This document shows positions 24,919 to 36,238 of a stretch of DNA of 64,000 nucleotides, in pieces; the first letter of the stretch is position 1; the number at the start of each line of letters is the position of its first letter. The stretch comes from Crambe crambe (lineage: Eukaryota > Porifera > Demospongiae > Poecilosclerida > Crambeidae). The stretch covers positions 2,107,001 through 2,171,000 of the forward strand of contig OZ004584.1 of the NCBI GenBank assembly GCA_963924555.1, read 5' to 3'. The position numbers were made by a program, and so were the translations under genes. The notes beneath the pieces were generated by a model that saw only the letters and a list, made by a program, of their open reading frames with translations, did not search any database and was not told the origin of the DNA.

Positions 24919-25255
24919 ATAACAATAGTTTATTAGTACTACAATGCTGTATCACTTTATGGTTATACAGTTATACACTAGCTAATAACATACCAAGTAG
25001 TTTATAATGTTTCTGCTCTTACATAGATAGCTACATGCACTCTAGAGCTTCATTCTGTACTGACTATACTTTGAGTGTCATAATAAAATTACATGCCATC
25101 TTCTCTTTCTCAGCCATTGCTCAGTAAACACTGATAGTTTAGCGGAACAAAATGGCAATGTCGCGTCATGTACACGTCATATAGGCAAGGTTCAAAGGAA
25201 GGTTTAATGTTAAAGCCCGAAAGGGATACAGAATAATGAACAGAAGTACAATAAG
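24919..25255. other. No gene seen
   Basis: AT-rich intergenic or intronic sequence to the left of the TTAA element; nothing supported. Confidence 0.45.
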
Positions 25256-25259
25256 TTAA

Positions 25260-26274
25260 GGGGGCTCCGACATCCCGCCCACGCGCTTGTTTTGCAGGTT
25301 GTTAGGGACTGATATCGAGACTACCGACACTTGCAGAGATAAGCTACAAAGACCACAGTGGAGGACTTATCTACGGTCGCTGATCTCCCAAGAACTAGGA
25401 AAAACGGGGCAGTTACCGAGAGGCTAGCACCGCTTGAAGCTAAAAGGACTAAAATTAATACTTCTTTTTTTGTGCTAAACTTACAATGTTGAAAATAGTT
25501 TCACATCCTTCCTTTGCATGCTTATAAGACAACTACGGATCGAATAGTCTATATATAACCTAGCTTCCTAGATACACGAATTACTAGCTTTAGAATGAAC
25601 TGCTGAAAGCGCTGATCACTTCAGTTTTTGAAGATTTCCTAATCCCATCCGTAGCTGTCTACCCCAGACCATGAGGAAACAACATGCCAAGTACGGACTC
25701 TTTTGGATTTACTGGCGTCTGCAAGTATACCGATACATAGCCCCACCCCAGCCCCACCCACTATATCCGGCAGGATGCCGAGTCTTTCTGTCCATGCGGT
25801 ACTGTTAGTCGAGTGATCGCTCATCCCACGGTGAGGCAGCCCTGATCCTGGCCAGACTTGGGAGAGTCTGGCTCTCTCTCTTCAATACTGCACTTCGGAC
25901 TCGTCTGGATCTCAGCACCTCCTTGTACCGGAGGTCTGCTAGCCCAGACTAGCTCTGGAGTTAGTCTCGCTCGGGCCAGACTCTTCCGGTGACACTGGCT
26001 CTGGAATAGGCTCTGAATCTGGCGCTGGAAATAATTATAGATTGCCTACATTATTTTTCTTCAGGAGTGCTACCTATACTAGCTATTATAGCTACATGCA
26101 ATTGAATGAATTATTTACTATTATGACTTTTCCTGCTTGTATGGTTCATGTACTACCTGTACAAAGTTACATTCCTAACCTTCTTGTGGTTTTTCAGCTT
26201 GTTTTCCACAATAATGATCTTGTTATTAGTGCTTAGCCTTACTTGCGCGCGCGCGTAGTCATGTCGGAGCCCCC
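25260..26274. mobile_element. DNA transposon with TTAA target duplication
   Basis: GGGGGCTCCGACAT starts at 25260 and its complement ATGTCGGAGCCCCC ends at 26274; TTAA flanks both sides (25256-25259 and 26275-26278). TTAA duplications are typical of piggyBac and Kolobok elements. The interior (1015 bp) has no recognisable transposase. It holds several AGTCTGG-type short palindromes near 25850-25990. Confidence 0.8.
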
Positions 26275-26521
26275 TTAAGAATGCAACAACCAGTTCTATG
26301 ACCTGGTGGTTGTGTTCTGAATTGAGATGTTTGATTTAAGAGTAGCTCAGTGGCAGATCCAGGGGGGCTTGAAGGTTTCTATTGAAACCCCTTTTGGGCC
26401 GCTATTCCAGTAGCGCAGCGTGCTGTGCCTACTGAGTATGCTCAGATGTATTTCATCCTCTTTATCATCTATTATCTCTATCTAGCTATATCTATTAAAA
26501 TTTAGCTGCCTAAGTCTTACT

Positions 26522-27070
26522 TAGTCTGGTGGCACGGCGACCCCTGGTAAAAAAATAGGGGTCTGGTGACATCGCTATACCGAACCAGTTTTTACCCCAC
26601 GATTCTGGGGGGGGGGGGGGGGGGGGGAGTTGTGGTATCGTGAATATCATTAGCGTGACCAAAGAATTCAATTAGCCAAAGAGCGACGACTTCCGCATGG
26701 CTGCAATTGGGCGCCATAGATCTTCCATGCATGAGCCCGAGACTGAATCTTTGAAGGTTGAGTCAGCTAAGCGCCTAGTCTGGCGGGTCGCCTGAAAGAT
26801 CTACAGTTGCAGGTTTCAGAGATGTTTTCGGGATCTTGCCTACGGGGTATGGGAAAAGCCTTTGCTATGGACATTCGACAAGATCTGCAGCTCTGAATCC
26901 CCTGAGCCATCTATAGTTTGTGCTGTGACTGTAGAACAAGTTATGTGCATCGCGCAGGCGGCTGACCGTGGTTTTTTCCGTGACCGCGATGACATCCTGA
27001 TCACATTGGTCCGGTATAGTGGTGTCACCAGACCCCTATTTTTTACCAGGGGTCGTCGCCCGCCAGACTA
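26522..27070 (+). mobile_element. RecQ-remnant transposon, copy 2, with 9-bp TSD
   Basis: It begins TAGTCTGGTGG and ends CCGCCAGACTA, with exact 9-bp flanks AGTCTTACT (26513-26521 and 27071-27079). Both ends carry the subterminal block CCCCTGGTAAAAAA...AGGGGTCTGGTG. A G-run is at about 26608-26627. The plus strand encodes a RecQ-like Walker A region. Confidence 0.85.
26797..26901 (+). pseudogene. RecQ-like helicase fragment (copy 2)
   Basis: The plus strand reads RDVFGILPTGYGKSLCYG, a full Walker A motif (TGYGKS) in RecQ context (DVF...LPTGYGKSLCY). A stop follows within about 20 codons. The upstream motif 0 is lost. Confidence 0.75.
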
Positions 27071-27216
27071 AGTCTTACTGCGTGACAAGCAGTCGAGTCA
27101 GCTTAGCGCCTCGAGCTCAGAAGTGGGTGTGGTCACGTGAAATGGGCGTGGCCCATCAAAAATTCGCGCGCGCTGACGCGCGCACCTCCCTTTCCCATAT
27201 CCTGAATCCGCCACTG

Positions 27217-28244
27217 TAGCTACGTAAATATCTCTTCACAGGGATGAATTAGGAGGGCAATTAGGTCGTCCAATGTGAGGCTGGAGGATAGTTGTGATGA
27301 TACTCGTAACCACAGATGTGGCAAGAGAGCTTTTCTCCATGGATAGGAAGGGTGATGGTCTTCAAAGCGGTGATCTTGATCCCTGTATACGTACCATGGT
27401 CCCTAACATCATCATAGTTTGATCTGGTCGATTTAGGGCGCGGCTAGACTTTTGTGAGAGAGAGCTTCTTTCCAGATGTATTCTCTCACTTGGACTTTCG
27501 TCTAGAATACTGGTAGCAACGAGTATTACCACACTCACTCTTCTCCATCCCAAAGAGTGCTAGTCTTGCAGGAACTCCATCACAAGAATGATTACTGTAG
27601 AGGACCTGGAGCGGGAGTTTGCAAGTATATTAAATTTTAATTGATAGAATAACAAACGACACTGACTAGAGCACAAATTCTCAACTAACTATCCAGTTCA
27701 ACTAAGCTCCTATTTATACAAAAAGGACTAAAACAAGAAAAAACACGCACAACCAAGTAAAACAGGAAAAGATATGCACAAAACCGATAACCACTATCCC
27801 ATTACATAATGCACAAATGACAAATCTAGAAACAAGAAAAAGCCTGTCTCAACGAAAAGCACACACAGCACAAAAGTAATTAATTAATGAAAATGATTGC
27901 ACAAACTAACCCATCAATCCATTACAATTACGTATTAATCAGCAAAGAGTGTACACACTAGCTTGCACATTACTGATTTATAATCATACATACGTACGTA
28001 AAAATGTCATAGCTAAATTAAAAATGGAGATATTTCCATCCCTCCTGCATGGTGATTACAATTACCACAACAGTAATTCTATTTAGCAAGCATACACAAT
28101 TAATATTTAGTATGAACAAGAATTACTACAATGCCAATGATTCAAGTCACACATACATTAGCTATTTTAATTATTTTTATCTTAATCATGCAGTGAGTGC
28201 TAGCTAATAATATAAAAGTTCAAGTCTAAAAGGAAGGACTGAAA
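27217..28244. other. No gene seen
   Basis: Unique AT-rich sequence between the CAGTGGC element and the fibrinogen-like gene. Short frames lack start, splice or domain support. Its right part would be the 3' flank of the fibrinogen-like gene. Confidence 0.45.
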
Positions 28245-29391
28245 TTACTGCACATACAACTGCAGAATGCTTAGAAGGATATTCTCATTCCCAGGATCCT
28301 CATCACCACAGATTCTCACTTCAATATCATCAGAGGTGGGGGCGAGGGACACACTGAACCACGGAGGATTGTTGAAGGTGCAGCAGTTGGTGGTGCAGTT
28401 CATCGCATCCCACAATGCACCATTGTAGTTACCATCACAGAAGTAGTTATTGCCAACATAAGAAGGTGGAAAAGGAGCTTGATCAAGTGCATGATTAGAT
28501 CTATCACAAGGACAGCGAAAAGTCCCACCATGGCCAGCAGCAAAAGACCAAATATGTTGTTGTGGTGATCCATGAGTAACACTGATACCATCCACGTATG
28601 GTTCATCAATGCTTGGAGAATTTCTGAAGTTGTATATTTCAGCAAAGGCATCTGGACTGCCAGTACTATATCCTATGGCTCGCCCACAAATGCGACTGTA
28701 AGTCAATCCAGGGGGTAGGAAAAACTGTTCCTGGGCAGGATGTAGGTGTGGAAGCAAAGCACGACCTTGTAGGCGATGAAGTCATAGTCCAAGAGGAAGG
28801 ACATTGCTGGGATGTGTTACTCATATCCAGCTCAACCACTCTAGTCCACCCTCCAGTGATGTTACCACATGACCTGGTCATGTCACAGTATACACGCACA
28901 GCAGAGCCATTGGATGACCTGATCCAGTAATGGCCTGAGGGAGAGAAAGGAATAAACTGGAGAATAGCAGCACATGAAACTGCAGGATAACTTGGATGCA
29001 AACCTAGGTTCTCTAAATTATCGATCAATTCCTGGGTTTCGTTCTCCAGCATAGAATAATCTTGCCTCAACAGGTTTAACTTAAGCATTGAAATATTGAG
29101 CATTCGTCCATTGACTTCACACTTGCTATTTAGTTTTGCTAATTCATCTGACTGACCAAAAGAAATGTTCTTCAAATTAGAGATCTCAATGAAGGCAAAT
29201 ACAATGCTGATAAAGACTGCAATGATAAGCAAAATGACTGCAACTGCAATCATTAAAATGCAGAAGAATTTCTTCTTTGAGAAAGCTTCTTTTTTTCCTT
29301 CTCTAGTAACAACTGAGGCATGCATTGTAGTTGCATAGCATTCATTTTCATGAATGTTGTATCTTGTATCATCATCAACATTTCTACTCAT
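28245..29391 (-). CDS. Type II membrane protein with fibrinogen-like domain (one frameshift)
   Basis: The coding strand starts at 29391 (MSRNVDDDTRYN). It has a short cytoplasmic head with a basic stop-transfer flank (FSKKKF), one membrane helix (about residues 44-72), a short heptad-like stalk (LKLNLLRQDYSMLENETQEL), then a fibrinogen C-domain start: GHYWIRSSNGSAVRVYCDMT and GGWTRVVELDM. A second Cys-rich part follows (TYSRICGRAIGYSTGSPDAF, HIWSFAAGHGG, RICGDEDPGNENILLS). One extra C in a C-run at about 28711-28717 splits the frame; removing it gives about 381 residues. This extended layout occurs in sponge and cnidarian paralogues. Likely a cell-surface recognition protein; the partner is unknown. 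Confidence 0.75.
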
Positions 29392-30459
29392 TTTTATTAG
29401 ATAGCTATACCACTAGCTAGCTATAGATGAGGGAATTGAAACTGGACTCTACATTCAGCTTTTCATTTGCTTGAAAATTGGGCATGCCCTATAGCAAAAC
29501 TATTTATGTTGCGGAAACCCTTTCCATGATTGGTCATTAATAATAGCTATATTTAACTATAGTAACTGAACAATCATGTGTTGGCAATGCAGCATTATGA
29601 TGAGTAACTATATATATATATATATATATATAACAGATGCAAACAAAGGATAGCTATATACCAGTGTACTGCACACCCAACACACACACTAAAAACAAAA
29701 CAGTGTGTGTTATTTGAATAAAATGGTGTGCAGTAAACACTTCCTTTTTTTACAGTGTAACTATAGCTAGTTATTAGCTATAGTGTCCATTTGGTAAAAC
29801 ATTAAATTTGTAAACATGACAAATGCATGGAAAAGTGTTTCTGCAACATAAAAAGTTATAGCTAACAGAGAAATAATAGCTAGTGGATGTTGTAGTCACA
29901 GCTTAAATGTAGCTATGTAAATTATTTTAGACAGAAACAGCTAACAGAGGATAGTGCTATAGCTATATAGCTAAAGATTTATGGGGTAAACACATGAAGT
30001 ATGCAACTTATGGTTAAAGTGTTAGCTACTTATCTCAACAATGTGGCCATTAAATCATTGCATCATGAACATTAGTTATTAGTTATCTCAACAGTGTGGC
30101 CATTATATTTTTGCAACATGAACATTATCTCAGTGTGGCCATTATAGCCCTGGCAAGGGTGAAGGGTGCAGGAAGGGGTACATTACGTGTATATGTATTC
30201 CCTCTCCAATCATGTGACTTGTGTAGCTAATGAATACAGTAAACTGTTGCTCTAATATCTAATACTCAAAGTGAATTTGCAGGGATGTTAATGTTTCTCT
30301 TTGCTTGTGAACTTCAAACAGTAGCTATTAATCAATAGTGTTCATAATAATGGGTTAAGTTATTGCAGTTACTGTATGACATGCATACTTTTGAAAACCT
30401 TGCATGACTTTTGCATTCTTGCACATAAATCTCAAATGACTGAAGAACAGTTTGGACCA
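29392..30459. other. No gene; simple repeats
   Basis: Contains an (AT)n run at about 29611-29632 and a small tandem repeat (CTCAAC/A...GTGTGGCCATTA, three units at about 30034-30147). No exon is supported. Confidence 0.5.
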
Positions 30460-31127
30460 TCAGTGTTTTATTGTGCATATTGGTACAGGGCAATCTATTC
30501 CATTCTTGAGAGCACTGGGACACTGGCTACTGCTGTCTCTCACGTCCAGTTCAGCCATTCTCATCCACCCTCCAATGATGTTACCACATGACCTGGTCAT
30601 GTCACAGTACACATGCACAGCAGAGCCATTGGAGGACCTGATCCAGTAGTGGCCTGAGAGAGAGAAAGAGCAAAGTGGAGAATAGCAGCATAAGAAACTT
30701 GGATGCAAACCTGGGTTCTTCAAATTACTGGGTTCTGGTCTCCAGCATAGAGTAATCTTGCCTCAGCTGGTTTAACTTAAGCATTGAAACATTTACCATT
30801 CGTCCATTAGCTTCACACTTGCTATTATAGTTTTGCTAATTCCTGATTTGACTGACCAAAAGAAACATTCTTCAAATTCGAGATCTCAATGAAGGCAAAT
30901 ACAATACAGATAAAGACTGCAATGACTGCAACTGCAATCATTAAAATGCAGAAGAATTTCTTCTTTGAGAAAGCTTCATCTCTATTAACAGCTGAGGCAT
31001 TCATTGTAGTTGCATAGCATTCATTTTCATGAATGTTGTTTTGTATGCCTACATTACTGGGAAGAAATATGAGAAGCATTGGTGGAAGTCTCACTGAGAA
31101 AATAGCAGTAGAAGTTGGCCATTTCAT
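30460..31127 (-). pseudogene. Truncated copy of the fibrinogen-like membrane protein gene
   Basis: Matches the 28245-29391 gene from its N-terminus (NIHENECYATTMNASAV, FSKKKFFCILMIAVAV, NLKNVSFGQS) to GHYWIRSSNGSAVHVYCDMT and SSSQCPSAL. Stops and indels occur near 30720-30840. The C-terminal third is missing after about 30510. It is a duplicated, dead 5' copy about 1.1 kb upstream of its source. Confidence 0.8.
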
Positions 31128-31148
31128 TTATATCCTGTTTGGGGCGGT
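31030..31148. repeat. Short duplicated segment, inverted copy at 37356-37460
   Basis: GTATGCCTACATTACTGGGA, GCAGTAGAAGTTGGCCATT and ATCCTGTTTGGGGCGG occur in reverse orientation at 37356-37460. It overlaps the 5' end of the truncated fibrinogen-like copy, so the false N-terminus there comes from this repeat. Confidence 0.75.
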
Positions 31149-31164
31149 CTGTGTTTCAAATGCT

Positions 31165-31640
31165 AGGGTATGTTAAAGGCTGTAACAAAATTTAAAGTCC
31201 ATGCCTCTGATCAAAGGTGAGCTATCCTTCACTACATACAAGATGTAAAAACAGGCTTTCTGAGCTGAGGCCAATCTAAGTATGCTGTAGGTAGGGGCCT
31301 AAAAGTCTTAGACTTACTGGAGTATGTGTGAGCTGTCTTAGATATGTGTGAGCTATACAGCACAAAGATGATGCCTAATGGCTAGGCTAGCTGGCTAGTC
31401 AGCTTGTATGCTTAGTTTGACAACCAGTAGGTATGATGCCTTGTGCTGTATAGCTCACACATGCTCCAGTAAGTCTATCTGAGAATTCTAGCCCCCTACC
31501 TACAGCATGATAAGCTGGTCATCAGCTCTGAGAGCTTGTTTCTACATTTTGAAGTGATTCTTTGGATATCTCACCTTTGGTAATAGTCATGAACTTCAAA
31601 TTTTGGTATAACTTTTAGCATATTCTAAGATTAATTTGTG
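31165..31640. mobile_element. Foldback element of about 475 bp
   Basis: The left arm contains GGTGAGCTATCC, TATGCTGTAGGTAGGGG and GCTATACAGCACAA. The right arm has the complements in reverse order, ending near TAACTTTTAGCATA. No coding capacity. Confidence 0.65.
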
Positions 31641-31677
31641 CAAAGTTTGGAGGGAATACACTGAACCATATCAGAGA

Positions 31678-32530
31678 GTGCGTTAGCACTCTCTAAGTAG
31701 GGATGGCAGGTCAAAGGTCATTAAGACTGTATAAACTAAAAACTCTTCTTTCTCTTCTACCCTTACTCTACAGGTTCCCACAAGTCATGGCCCTATCCCT
31801 ACATCTACACAGAAGACAGGACAATGTATAATAATCTAAAATTCATTCTATAACATCAACAAAAAAAAATTTCAAAAATTGACTTTTGTTCTAGTTTTTC
31901 AACATACCGTATTTCCTTGAATAATAGCCCGGGCGTTTATTTCTTACAGAGAATTCTCATACCCGGCTACAAAACGAGGCAGGCTTCTATATAAGGCCGG
32001 CGTCTATTAAATTAATGTACTGCGGGCCGGCGGGGCATATGCACAAGGTGGCGTGTGCATTATTAATGGCGAGTCGAGCGTTATCCGAGGATATATAGTA
32101 TTGCTGCATCATACGTAGCTGATCTTACCTGCTTCTTAGACTTTTATCTGTCGTTTCTACAGCTTTGATTTTGGTTATGCTACTGTAGCAAGATCTTTTC
32201 GACACAAACTTAGCAGCTTCATGCATGTGGCGAACTGGCATGCGCGCGCGGTTTGCAGCTATTAAACTTTGAACTAACTTTGACCAGGCGTTAATTCGAG
32301 GCCGGCGTGTATTTCTTATGTTGTTTGAAGTCTCCCGGCGATTATATGAGGCAGGCGTTTATTCAAGGAGGGCTATTATTCAAGGAAATACGGTAATAAT
32401 AATCAGATCGGCGTACTGACTAACTGGCTATAGTTGTCACAATTATAACATGGCGATTAGATGGAGCGGTACTTAGAGGCTGATCTTTTGCTATTCGTTT
32501 TCACTAAGGTTATACTTCACAATTCAGTGG
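31678..32530 (+). repeat. Dispersed repeat with TCAGAGAGTGC end, interrupted by a nested MITE
   Basis: Begins TCAGAGAGTGCGTTAGCACT and runs colinear, in reverse, with 11310-11693 (TGACCTTTGACC complement, CATTGTCCTGTCTTC complement and others). The colinearity breaks only at the insert 31907-32393. Confidence 0.85.
31907..32393. mobile_element. TA-flanked MITE with CCGTATTTCCTTGAATAA ends
   Basis: Perfect inverted ends of about 25 bp (CCGTATTTCCTTGAATAATA) with TA at 31905-31906 and 32394-32395. TA duplication is the Tc1/mariner pattern. Comparison with the uninterrupted copy near 11464 confirms both the exact boundaries and the duplicated TA. Confidence 0.9.
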
Positions 32531-32584
32531 TATAGAGCTACTTTTCATCCGCCATTTTGAAGCCTGTGCGTACGCGTGCGTATT

Positions 32585-34673
32585 ACTTTGGAACTGTTTC
32601 CTTACAATTCCAGTGCTCTGCAGCTATTTGTACAAAAAAATGTGTTCAGTGTCAACCATATTCACTCTTTCATAAGTGTTTCTTTCTGAGCATTTCCAGA
32701 AATCAGGTTCGGAGGCCGCTCTGCTGGTAGATGCCAGCAATGCATTCAATTCCATCAATAGGATGACGGCCCTTCACAATGTGAGACATCTCTGTCCTTC
32801 CTTCTCCACGATTTTGATTAACACCTACAGAGACAACAGTGAACTGTACATTGATGGTGAGGTGCTCTACTCACAAGAGGGTACCACACAAGGTAATCCA
32901 CTAGCAATGCCATTCTACGCAATCGCCACAGTACCTTTGATATCCAAGCTTTCAGATTCAGTTGATCAAACATGGTATGCCGACGATGGAGCGGCTACAG
33001 GGAAGTTATCTTGCCTTCGATCCTGGTGGGATGATATTGAGAAGCATGGCCCATCGTTTGGTTACTATGCAAATGCCTCCAAGACATGGCTGGTGACCAA
33101 GTCTGACTATTTTAATGAAGCTAAGTCAGTTTTTGGAGATACCAAGATTAAGATCACCTGCGATGGCCGGCCTTACCTCGGGACAGCCCTTGGCAGCCAC
33201 AGTTACACCAGTGAGTTTGTCAAGGGCAAGGTGAACCTATGGATAAAAGAACTGAAAGTCCTCTCCAACATCACCGCTTCCCAGCCCCATGCTGCCTATG
33301 CTGCATACTCCCATGGCATGATGAGCAAGTGGTCATACATCTCCCGAACTATCCCCAATATCAGCAATCATCTACGGAGCCTAGAAGACACCATCCGCTT
33401 TGACTTTATACCATCCATCACGGGACGCCCACCACCAAATGACTCAGTTCGGAACCTGCTGGGATTACCAGCAAGGCTTGGGGGCATGGGAATTATAGAT
33501 CCTTCACTTCGCTCAGATGATGAATTTAAAGCCTCCTCCAAGGTCACTGCTCCACTGGTACATCTAATGGAGCAGAGGTGTGGTGAACTAACCTACCAAG
33601 TCTCTGCTGACCAGATAACAGCCAAAAGTGACATCCAGCATGAGAGAAGTGAGAATCTGACCCAAGCTGCTTCTTCCTTACAAGAAGAAGTACCCCCTGC
33701 TCTATCCAAGGCCATGGACCTTGCAAGCCAACCAGGGGCCTCGAGCTGGTTGACTTCATTGCCAATCAAGGAGCACGGCTTCTGTCTCCACAAGGGAGCC
33801 TTTTTTGACGCTTTGGCTCTACGGTATGGCTGGGCACCTAGCAAGACCCCCACACACTGTGCCTGTGGTGCGACATTCACTGTGGACCACTTACTCTCCT
33901 GCTCTCGTGGAGGTTTTCCCTCCCTACGACATAATGAAGTCAGAGACCTAACAGCAAGACTTCTCACTGAAGTGTGCAATGATGTGCAAATAGAGCCAGA
34001 GCTTCAGGAGATTACCACGGAGGTCTTACCTGAGCGAAGTGCAAATACCAACAATGGTGCAAGGCTGGATATCGCTGCCAGTGGTCTATGGGGAGGCAGG
34101 CGCGAGAGGTCAATGGTGGATGTCAGGGTTTTCAACCCCTTTGCTCCTTCAAACAGCAGCTCCACCCTTGACAACTGCTACACCAAACATGAGCGTGAGA
34201 AAATACGTGCTTATGGACGTCGGGTAAGAGAAGTTGAACATGCTACTTTCGTCCCTCTAGTGATGTCTGCAACTGGTGGTCTCGCCAAACAAGCGACCAA
34301 TTTCTACAAGCGACTGGCATCCCTCCTCGCAGACAAGTGGATGCAACCCTACAGCACCACTTTGTACTGGCTGCGCTGTTCACTATCCTTTAGCCTACTC
34401 CGTTCAGCCATCCAGTGCATACGAGGTGCACGATCTTCAAGAGGTCATGCTGTGAAACTTTCACCAGTTGATCTGGTGACTGCAGAGGCCCTTCGACCCG
34501 ATCCATTCCATCATCCAGTGCATGCACACAGTGAGGACTGAACTTTTCTGTTTTTTTTTGCTTATTCCTCTTGCTTTAATAATCAATATTTTTATTCCTA
34601 TTCCCCTCTTTCCTCTTTCTCTCCCTCATTTCAAAATTAAAATTACTAATTCAAAAAAAAAAAAAAAAAAAAA
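32585..34673 (+). mobile_element. 5'-truncated non-LTR retroelement with poly-A tail
   Basis: Contains the RT-bearing frame below and ends in a run of about 22 A (34652-34673). GTATTAC precedes 32585 and directly follows the A-run, a plausible 7-bp target duplication. The first 107 bp (32585-32691) are not element-like. They match 34920-35026, the start of a neighbouring transcription unit, with one mismatch. Confidence 0.7.
32692..34541 (+). CDS. Reverse transcriptase with C-terminal nuclease-like domain, 5' truncated
   Basis: Open for about 616 codons. RT landmarks: LLVDASNAFNSINR (first catalytic Asp), EGTTQGNPLAMPFYAIA, and the YADDG box at about residue 110. The RT thumb-like part follows (ASKTWLVTK, GRPYLGTALGS). 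C-terminal is a zinc motif CACGATFTVDHLLSC, then GARLDIAASG...MVDVRVFNP, the pattern of restriction-like endonuclease non-LTR elements (R2/R4/NeSL type). No in-frame ATG lies at the truncated 5' end; the first fingers-domain motifs and any N-terminal zinc fingers are missing. The frame is intact, so the insertion is young. Mobility in its present form is unlikely. Confidence 0.85.
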
Positions 34674-34900
34674 AGTATTACGTAATATGCAATGCGCGCG
34701 CGTTGCACGCGCACGTGCTAGCTTCTTTTGAAGTGCAGCTGCTTTTAAAGCGTAATCCTAGATCCTTCTGAATCAAAAAAATTAAGTAACAGTCACTCTT
34801 CTGAGACACAAGGTCAAGGTCTTCTGCTGTTTGTTCAACAAGGTATGTTATACTCACTCTTTCCTTTGTTTGACTCCTGAGTCCAGTGCTTCTTTTCATT

Positions 34901-34907
34901 TTATAAT
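34901..34907 (+). promoter_or_regulatory. TATA-like box before the mini-exon unit
   Basis: TTATAAT lies 13-20 bases before the point (about 34920) where homology to the retroelement's extra 5' segment begins. This is close to the distance expected between a TATA box and a transcription start. Confidence 0.35.
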
Positions 34908-34920
34908 CAGCTGCTTGCAA

Positions 34921-36238
34921 CTTTGGAACTGTTTCCTTACAATTCTAGTGCTCTGCAGCTATTTGTACAAAAAAATGTGTTCAGTGTCAACCATATTCAC
35001 TCTTTCATAAGTGTTTCTTTCTCTGACTACGTAGCACTATCAGTTTGGAACTACTCCACTGATCTCAACCAGTGCCACCTCCAGCTGCACACCCCCTCCC
35101 AAAAGGTAAGCAACTAACTAGCTATACATAACACATATCACGATCTTACAATTACATCATCCAGTGCCACCTCCCTTTGCACACCCCCTCCCAGAAGGTA
35201 AGTAACTAAAGATAACAATTTCATTACTCATACAATTACATCATCCAGTGCCACCTCCAGCTGCGCACCCCACCTCCCATTGCACACCCCCTCCCAGAAG
35301 GTAAGTAACTAAAGCTAACAATTTCATTACTCATACAATTACATCATCCAGTGCCACCTCCAGCTGTGTGCCCCCTCCCAGAAGGTAAAGAATTATACAT
35401 AGATAACATATTTCATTACTCTTATATCCAGTGCCACCTCCAGCTGCACACCCCCTCCCAGAAGGTAAGCAACTATAGATAACACGTTTCATTATTCTTA
35501 CAATTACGTCATCCAGTACCACCTACTGCACGCCCCCTCGGCCTCCCAGAAGGTAAGCAACTAACTATAGATAGCATCTTACAATTACTTCATCCAGTGC
35601 CACTTCCAACTGCACACCCTCACCCAGGGTGGAGGGCTAGGGCCAGGGCCAGGGCCAGGGCCAGGCGCAGAGGGAGGGGTGTTCGATTCTGCCCGTTCCC
35701 ATGTGAGTACATACTTAACCATTTTCCACCAACACATTATATAACATGTATCACCATAATCTTTAATTCCAGCTAATATGTATCGAGGAAACTGTAAGTA
35801 ATACAAAATCACTTAGCTATATATAGCTACTTGTCTTTTCCAGTGCATTTCCACTATCATCAAAAATAAAAAGTAAGTCACGCACTCAAACACTATAAAA
35901 CATTTCATTTGTATCTCAATACTTGCAGAAATTCTCTAACTCAAGGCAAGCATAAAGCTGCTATAGCTTGGCTTCATTTAACCCTATTGCTTTATAGATA
36001 TATATCTCGCGATCATCACGTACACAAACAGCAGATCTCTATACTAAGCTTCTGCACAAAATCCTGCTACATCAAATGTGCATGTGCATCACAAATTGCT
36101 ACTCTCATTTGCTCATTCCCCATACCCTTCCTCGTGCAAGACAACCAAACCTCAATACTCATTTGCACTGCACATGCTCATCCCTCATACCCTCCTCCCT
36201 CATATACAAGACAACAAAACCTCAACAACTATTATTGA
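34921..36238 (+). CDS. Multi-exon unit with seven tandem mini-exons
   Basis: A first open segment (34921-35105) runs into mini-exon 1. Acceptor/donor-bounded units follow at 35165-35197, 35249-35300, 35352-35384, 35432-35464, 35517-35552 and 35598-35702, then 35773-35793, 35844-35872 and a last exon from about 35929. Most mini-exons are 33 nt and encode CHLQLHTPSQK-like peptides in phase 0; one is 36 nt and one 105 nt. The 52-nt unit breaks the frame if used. The phases of the last three exons agree (0, 0, 2) and the frame stays open to a stop at 36238. No in-frame ATG is visible in the first segment. The protein would be low-complexity, and no domain is recognised. A non-coding spliced RNA or a pseudogene is possible. 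Confidence 0.4.
35073..35640 (+). repeat. Tandem array of mini-exon units, period about 80-103 bp
   Basis: Seven copies of a unit with ATCATCCAG acceptor, TGCCACCTCCAGCTGCACAC body, CTCCCAGAAG end, GTAAG donor and a short intron. Starts of the bodies: 35073, 35165, 35249, 35352, 35432, 35517 and 35598. A GGGCCA microsatellite (about 35637-35665) extends the last body. Confidence 0.85.

Larger units (their letters stand above)
26348..27216. mobile_element. hAT-like non-autonomous element with CAGTGGC ends, host of RecQ copy 2
   Basis: CAGTGGCAGATCCAGG at 26348 and the complement of CCTGAATCCGCCACTG ending at 27216 form inverted termini; this type of end is common in animal hAT derivatives. 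Flanks share TAGCT, but I do not see a clean 8-bp duplication. The interior is interrupted by the element 26522-27070. Confidence 0.55.

Noticed and set aside
32585-35026. 107-bp repeats read as a simple long target-site duplication of the retroelement
   Set aside because: The poly-A tail ends about 245 bp before the second copy, so they are not adjacent flanks; a 7-bp GTATTAC duplication fits better.
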